A stretch of DNA of 15,957 nucleotides, taken from NCBI GenBank assembly GCA_024691145.1, contig JAILNW010000032.1, forward strand, positions 1 to 15,957. The letters run 5' to 3'. The DNA is from Lachnospiraceae bacterium (GTDB taxonomy: Bacteria > Bacillota > Clostridia > Lachnospirales > Lachnospiraceae). The notes beneath the pieces were generated by a model. It was not told where the DNA came from, searched no databases, and worked only from the letters and a program-made list of their open reading frames with translations. This document shows, piece after piece, positions 13,704 through 15,957 of the stretch (position 1 is the stretch's first letter; each line of letters begins with the position of its first letter). The translations under genes and the position numbers were made by a program.

Positions 13704-14111
13704 ATGAATTTAACTAATTTGCATGCTGCCACAGATGCAAGTAAGGAGATTGTGTCAGATTTTAATAATGGAATTCAGTATGAATATCGTGAATTTACAA
13801 ATTCATTTCTTACAATAGCTGCTTTTTCGCCAATGATAGCAGGATTTATAGATATGTATTTTTTAAATCGTTTAGGTATTGAATCATTAACATGGTTTAC
13901 TATAATGGTTATTTTAGGAGCGGTATTTTGTTTTATAGATTGTTATAAATTGCTTAAGTTATCATATAACGTAGATGAGTGCTTTTTCTGGGCGTTGTTT
14001 TGCCTGCCATTATATTTTTATTTGAGAAAGAAGATAACTAACAGCGGCAGATTTATGTTAACTTTATATTTATTACTATTTTTAATGGTATTAGTATTTA
14101 CGCCAGCTTAA
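13704..14111 (+). CDS. Small four-TM membrane protein, function unknown
   Basis: A 135-residue protein. A hydrophilic N-terminus of about 30 residues precedes four predicted membrane helices (about 34-54, 62-83, 92-107, 116-133). Cysteines lie at 76, 80, 93 and 100, in or near the helices, but form no clear metal motif. ATG 13704 follows AAGGAAG (13689-13695). It lies 14 bases after the preceding zinc-ribbon gene and 18 bases before the next, so it sits in the middle of an apparent operon. I recognise no family. A helper or anchor for the flanking zinc-ribbon proteins is possible but only inferred from position. Confidence 0.72.
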   Translation: MNLTNLHAATDASKEIVSDFNNGIQYEYREFTNSFLTIAAFSPMIAGFIDMYFLNRLGIESLTWFTIMVILGAVFCFIDCYKLLKLSYNVDECFFWALFCLPLYFYLRKKITNSGRFMLTLYLLLFLMVLVFTPA

Positions 14112-14129
14112 AGGATAGGAGAGGAATTT

Positions 14130-14729
14130 ATGGAGACAGCAGTAAGTATATATTTGATTATTAAGATTGCAGTTATAGTTGCTTTGGTTATAGCAGGATA
14201 TACAGCATATAGAAAGATAAAAAGGAAGATTAGTTCTATGCTTAGTTTAGGTAATCTTGCAGCAAAGGCCATACAGGCTGGTGCACTTGAACAGGAGAAT
14301 GATCCAAAGTCCTTAAGAGGTATGGATGCATTGCTTCTTCCAAAGATAATGAAGGATTTTCCTGATTTTAATGTTAATCTCGCAAAGACTAATGCTAAAG
14401 AGGAAATAGGTAATTATCTTCCAACAAAGAGCTACAATGTTCATAACGTTGTAATATCGGATTATAAGGCTTATGGTCTTCAGAAGGTTATTGTATTCCA
14501 GCTTGCTTTAGAGTACACAATTAATGGTACTTTAACTCAGAAGAGATATGATATGAATTATTCATACATAGTTGAAGGTAATGGAAAAGAGACACATGTT
14601 GCAGGCAACTGTCCAAACTGTGGTGCTCCATTTGATTCCTTCAGTTCAAGAATATGCCGTTACTGTGATACTCCAATAGTGGATATACAGGGACTTACAT
14701 GGAAGTTTACAGAAGTTAAGGAAAGTTAA
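14130..14729 (+). CDS. Membrane-anchored protein with C-terminal zinc ribbon
   Basis: A 199-residue protein. One N-terminal membrane helix (about 5-26) is followed by a basic stop (KIKRK), suggesting a cytoplasmic body. Residues 60-150 form a mixed domain with FPDFNVN and a strand-rich part that recalls Tim44/NTF2-like folds, though I cannot confirm this. The C-terminus holds a zinc ribbon with knuckles CPNC (C161, C164) and CRYC (C176, C179), then a short tail. ATG 14130 follows AGGAGAGG. It is the last gene of the three-gene cluster and is followed by a terminator. Together with the first gene, the cluster has two zinc-ribbon proteins, one soluble and one membrane-bound, flanking a four-TM protein. 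Function unknown. Confidence 0.77.
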   Translation: METAVSIYLIIKIAVIVALVIAGYTAYRKIKRKISSMLSLGNLAAKAIQAGALEQENDPKSLRGMDALLLPKIMKDFPDFNVNLAKTNAKEEIGNYLPTKSYNVHNVVISDYKAYGLQKVIVFQLALEYTINGTLTQKRYDMNYSYIVEGNGKETHVAGNCPNCGAPFDSFSSRICRYCDTPIVDIQGLTWKFTEVKES

Positions 14730-14745
14730 ATGTGTAATAAATTAA

Positions 14746-14786
14746 AGGTGCCGTATCAATATTGATTGATATGACACCTCATTTTT
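14746..14786 (+). terminator. Terminator of the zinc-ribbon cluster, shared with convergent mnmA
   Basis: A 15-base arm (14746-14760) pairs with 14765-14779 with one G-U pair and one C-A mismatch; the loop is ATTG. CATTTTTA follows on the plus strand. On the minus strand only TTTAATTTATT follows, so termination of mnmA here is less sure. Confidence 0.75.
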
Positions 14787-15852
14787 ATTGTATAACGCCA
14801 CCGCCTATTACATATTCACCATCGTATAATACAACTGCCTGACCCTTTGTAATTGCCCTTTGCGGTTCATCAAAGGATACATGTATCTTAGATATATCAT
14901 CAGAATCCACAGTAATTGTAGCAGGCTGTTCAGTCTGTTTGTAACGAATCTTTGCTTTTGCCTTAAATTCTTTAGGAGGAGTATCGTACATAATCCAGTT
15001 CATATAAGCTGCATCAAAGTCTGTTTTAAACAAATCACTATTACTGCCAAGTGTAACGGTATTGTCTTCTGGATTAATATTAGTAACATACAGAGGTTCT
15101 TTATAGGTAATACCAAGTCCTTTTCTTTGTCCTATAGTATATGCAATAATGCCTTTATGTGTGCCAAATATGTTATTATCCTTATCAATAAAGTTACCAG
15201 AAGGATAGTCTTTACCTGTATAATTTTTTATAAATCCTATATAGTCACCATCTGGAACAAAACATATATCCTGGCTGTCAGGTTTATTAGCATTAAAGAA
15301 CCCTTGTTCGTCAGCTATTTTTCTGGTTTCGTCTTTGGTCATTGCACCAAGTGGGAAGATAGTATGCTCAAGCTGGTCCTGTGTAAGTGAATATAATACA
15401 TAACTCTGATCTTTGCTTAGGTCAGCAGCCTTCATAAGTACATAACGGCCGTTAAGTTCCTTAATTCTTGCATAATGTCCTGTAACTATATAATTACAGC
15501 CAAGTTCTTTTCCTCGTTCATATAACCTGTTAAACTTAAGGTGTCTGTTACAATCTATACATGGATTTGGAGTAGCCCCATGCTCGTAACAGTCTATAAA
15601 TCTGCCAATTACTTCTTTCTTAAAATCAGCAGAGAAGTTAACAACATAATATGGTATATCTAATCTAAATGCAACATTTCTTGCATCTTCTACATCATCA
15701 AGTGCGCAGCAGCTTTTGCTTTTCTTTTCCACGATATCTTCATTATGAAAAAGTTTCATGGTAATACCCATGCAGTCATAGCCCTTTTCCTTCATAAGAT
15801 ATGCTGAAACAGAAGAGTCAACACCGCCACTCATAGCTATAAGTGCTTTCAT
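14785..15852 (-). CDS. mnmA: tRNA-specific 2-thiouridylase MnmA
   Basis: A 355-residue cytoplasmic enzyme that activates U34 of tRNA Lys, Glu and Gln with ATP and inserts sulfur to give s2U34. The N-terminal PP-loop SGGVDSS (8-14) binds ATP. C101 (TPNPCIDCNR) and C197 (SQDICFVPDG) are the two catalytic cysteines. TGHYAR and YTIGQRKGLG are further family hallmarks. Compared with the E. coli enzyme it has extra cysteines: C98 in place of Asp, giving a CxxC with C101, and C48-C49 in SCCALDDVEDAR. I associate this pattern with clostridial MnmA. ATG 15852 follows AAAGGAAA. The sulfur donor partner (an IscS-type desulfurase) is not in the window. Confidence 0.96.
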   Translation of the reverse strand: MKALIAMSGGVDSSVSAYLMKEKGYDCMGITMKLFHNEDIVEKKSKSCCALDDVEDARNVAFRLDIPYYVVNFSADFKKEVIGRFIDCYEHGATPNPCIDCNRHLKFNRLYERGKELGCNYIVTGHYARIKELNGRYVLMKAADLSKDQSYVLYSLTQDQLEHTIFPLGAMTKDETRKIADEQGFFNANKPDSQDICFVPDGDYIGFIKNYTGKDYPSGNFIDKDNNIFGTHKGIIAYTIGQRKGLGITYKEPLYVTNINPEDNTVTLGSNSDLFKTDFDAAYMNWIMYDTPPKEFKAKAKIRYKQTEQPATITVDSDDISKIHVSFDEPQRAITKGQAVVLYDGEYVIGGGVIQ

Positions 15853-15896
15853 ACAAAGTTTCCTTTCAGTAATGTTTGTTATTATTTATCAATGTT

Positions 15897-15925
15897 ATTA
15901 TATATAAAATGAAAATGTAAGTCAA
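15897..15925 (-). promoter_or_regulatory. Promoter of mnmA
   Basis: Minus strand: -35 TTGACT (15920-15925) and -10 TATAAT (15897-15902), exactly 17 bases apart, a near-consensus SigA promoter. The transcript should start near 15890, about 38 bases before the ATG. Confidence 0.85.
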
Positions 15926-15957
15926 ATGAATAAACACCAAAAAAATATAAATGATTT

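Noticed and set aside
14860..15390. Long plus-strand open frame opposite mnmA
   Set aside because: The opposite strand encodes highly conserved MnmA motifs; the plus frame has no ribosome binding site or family resemblance.
1..15957. CRISPR array, insertion sequence, prophage or defence island
   Set aside because: No regularly spaced repeats, transposase, integrase, phage structural gene or known defence motif was found on either strand.

Overview
The window looks like chromosome from a low-GC Gram-positive anaerobe of the Clostridia, most likely a Lachnospiraceae member. Reasons: strong AT bias, AGGAGG-type ribosome binding sites usually 8-9 bases before the start, SigA-like promoters, an infC-rpmI-rplT operon behind a Firmicutes-style attenuator leader, an MnmA of the clostridial PNPCxxC type, and several zinc-ribbon/membrane proteins of a kind common in this family. 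It is mostly ordinary chromosome. I see no insertion sequence, prophage, CRISPR array, toxin-antitoxin pair or recognisable defence system.

Layout. 1-1076 is the 3' end of a membrane chemotaxis receptor (+), converging on a DUF512 PDZ/radical-SAM-like protein at 1114-2520 (-). 2661-6649 (+) is a three-gene operon: a small zinc-ribbon protein followed by the two halves of a heterodimeric ABC exporter, one half carrying degenerate ATPase residues. 6687-7169 (-) is a small exported or membrane protein of unknown function. It is divergent from a large lipoprotein at 7326-9674 (+) built from a duplicated module (Asp/Asn-rich calcium-binding-like loop plus SH3-like strand region). These two genes prefer AAA and TTA codons more than their neighbours do.

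9704-11067 (+) is the translation operon: strong promoter, attenuator leader, infC starting at ATT, rpmI and rplT. 11152-11341 (+) is a tRNA-Leu with its own promoter and terminator; its anticodon reads AAG, which is unusual in bacteria. proC follows at 11399-12199 (+). A bidirectional terminator separates it from a two-TM protein at 12254-12790 (-), whose roughly 125-base leader can fold but matches no riboswitch I recognise. Divergent from that is a three-gene cluster at 13045-14729 (+): a zinc-ribbon protein with an acidic tail, a four-TM protein, and a membrane-anchored zinc-ribbon protein. The window ends with mnmA (-) and its promoter.

The points most worth a second look are the tRNA-Leu(AAG), the competing helices in the infC leader, the unassigned leader at 12791-12917, the duplicated lipoprotein and the uncharacterised zinc-ribbon/membrane cluster.
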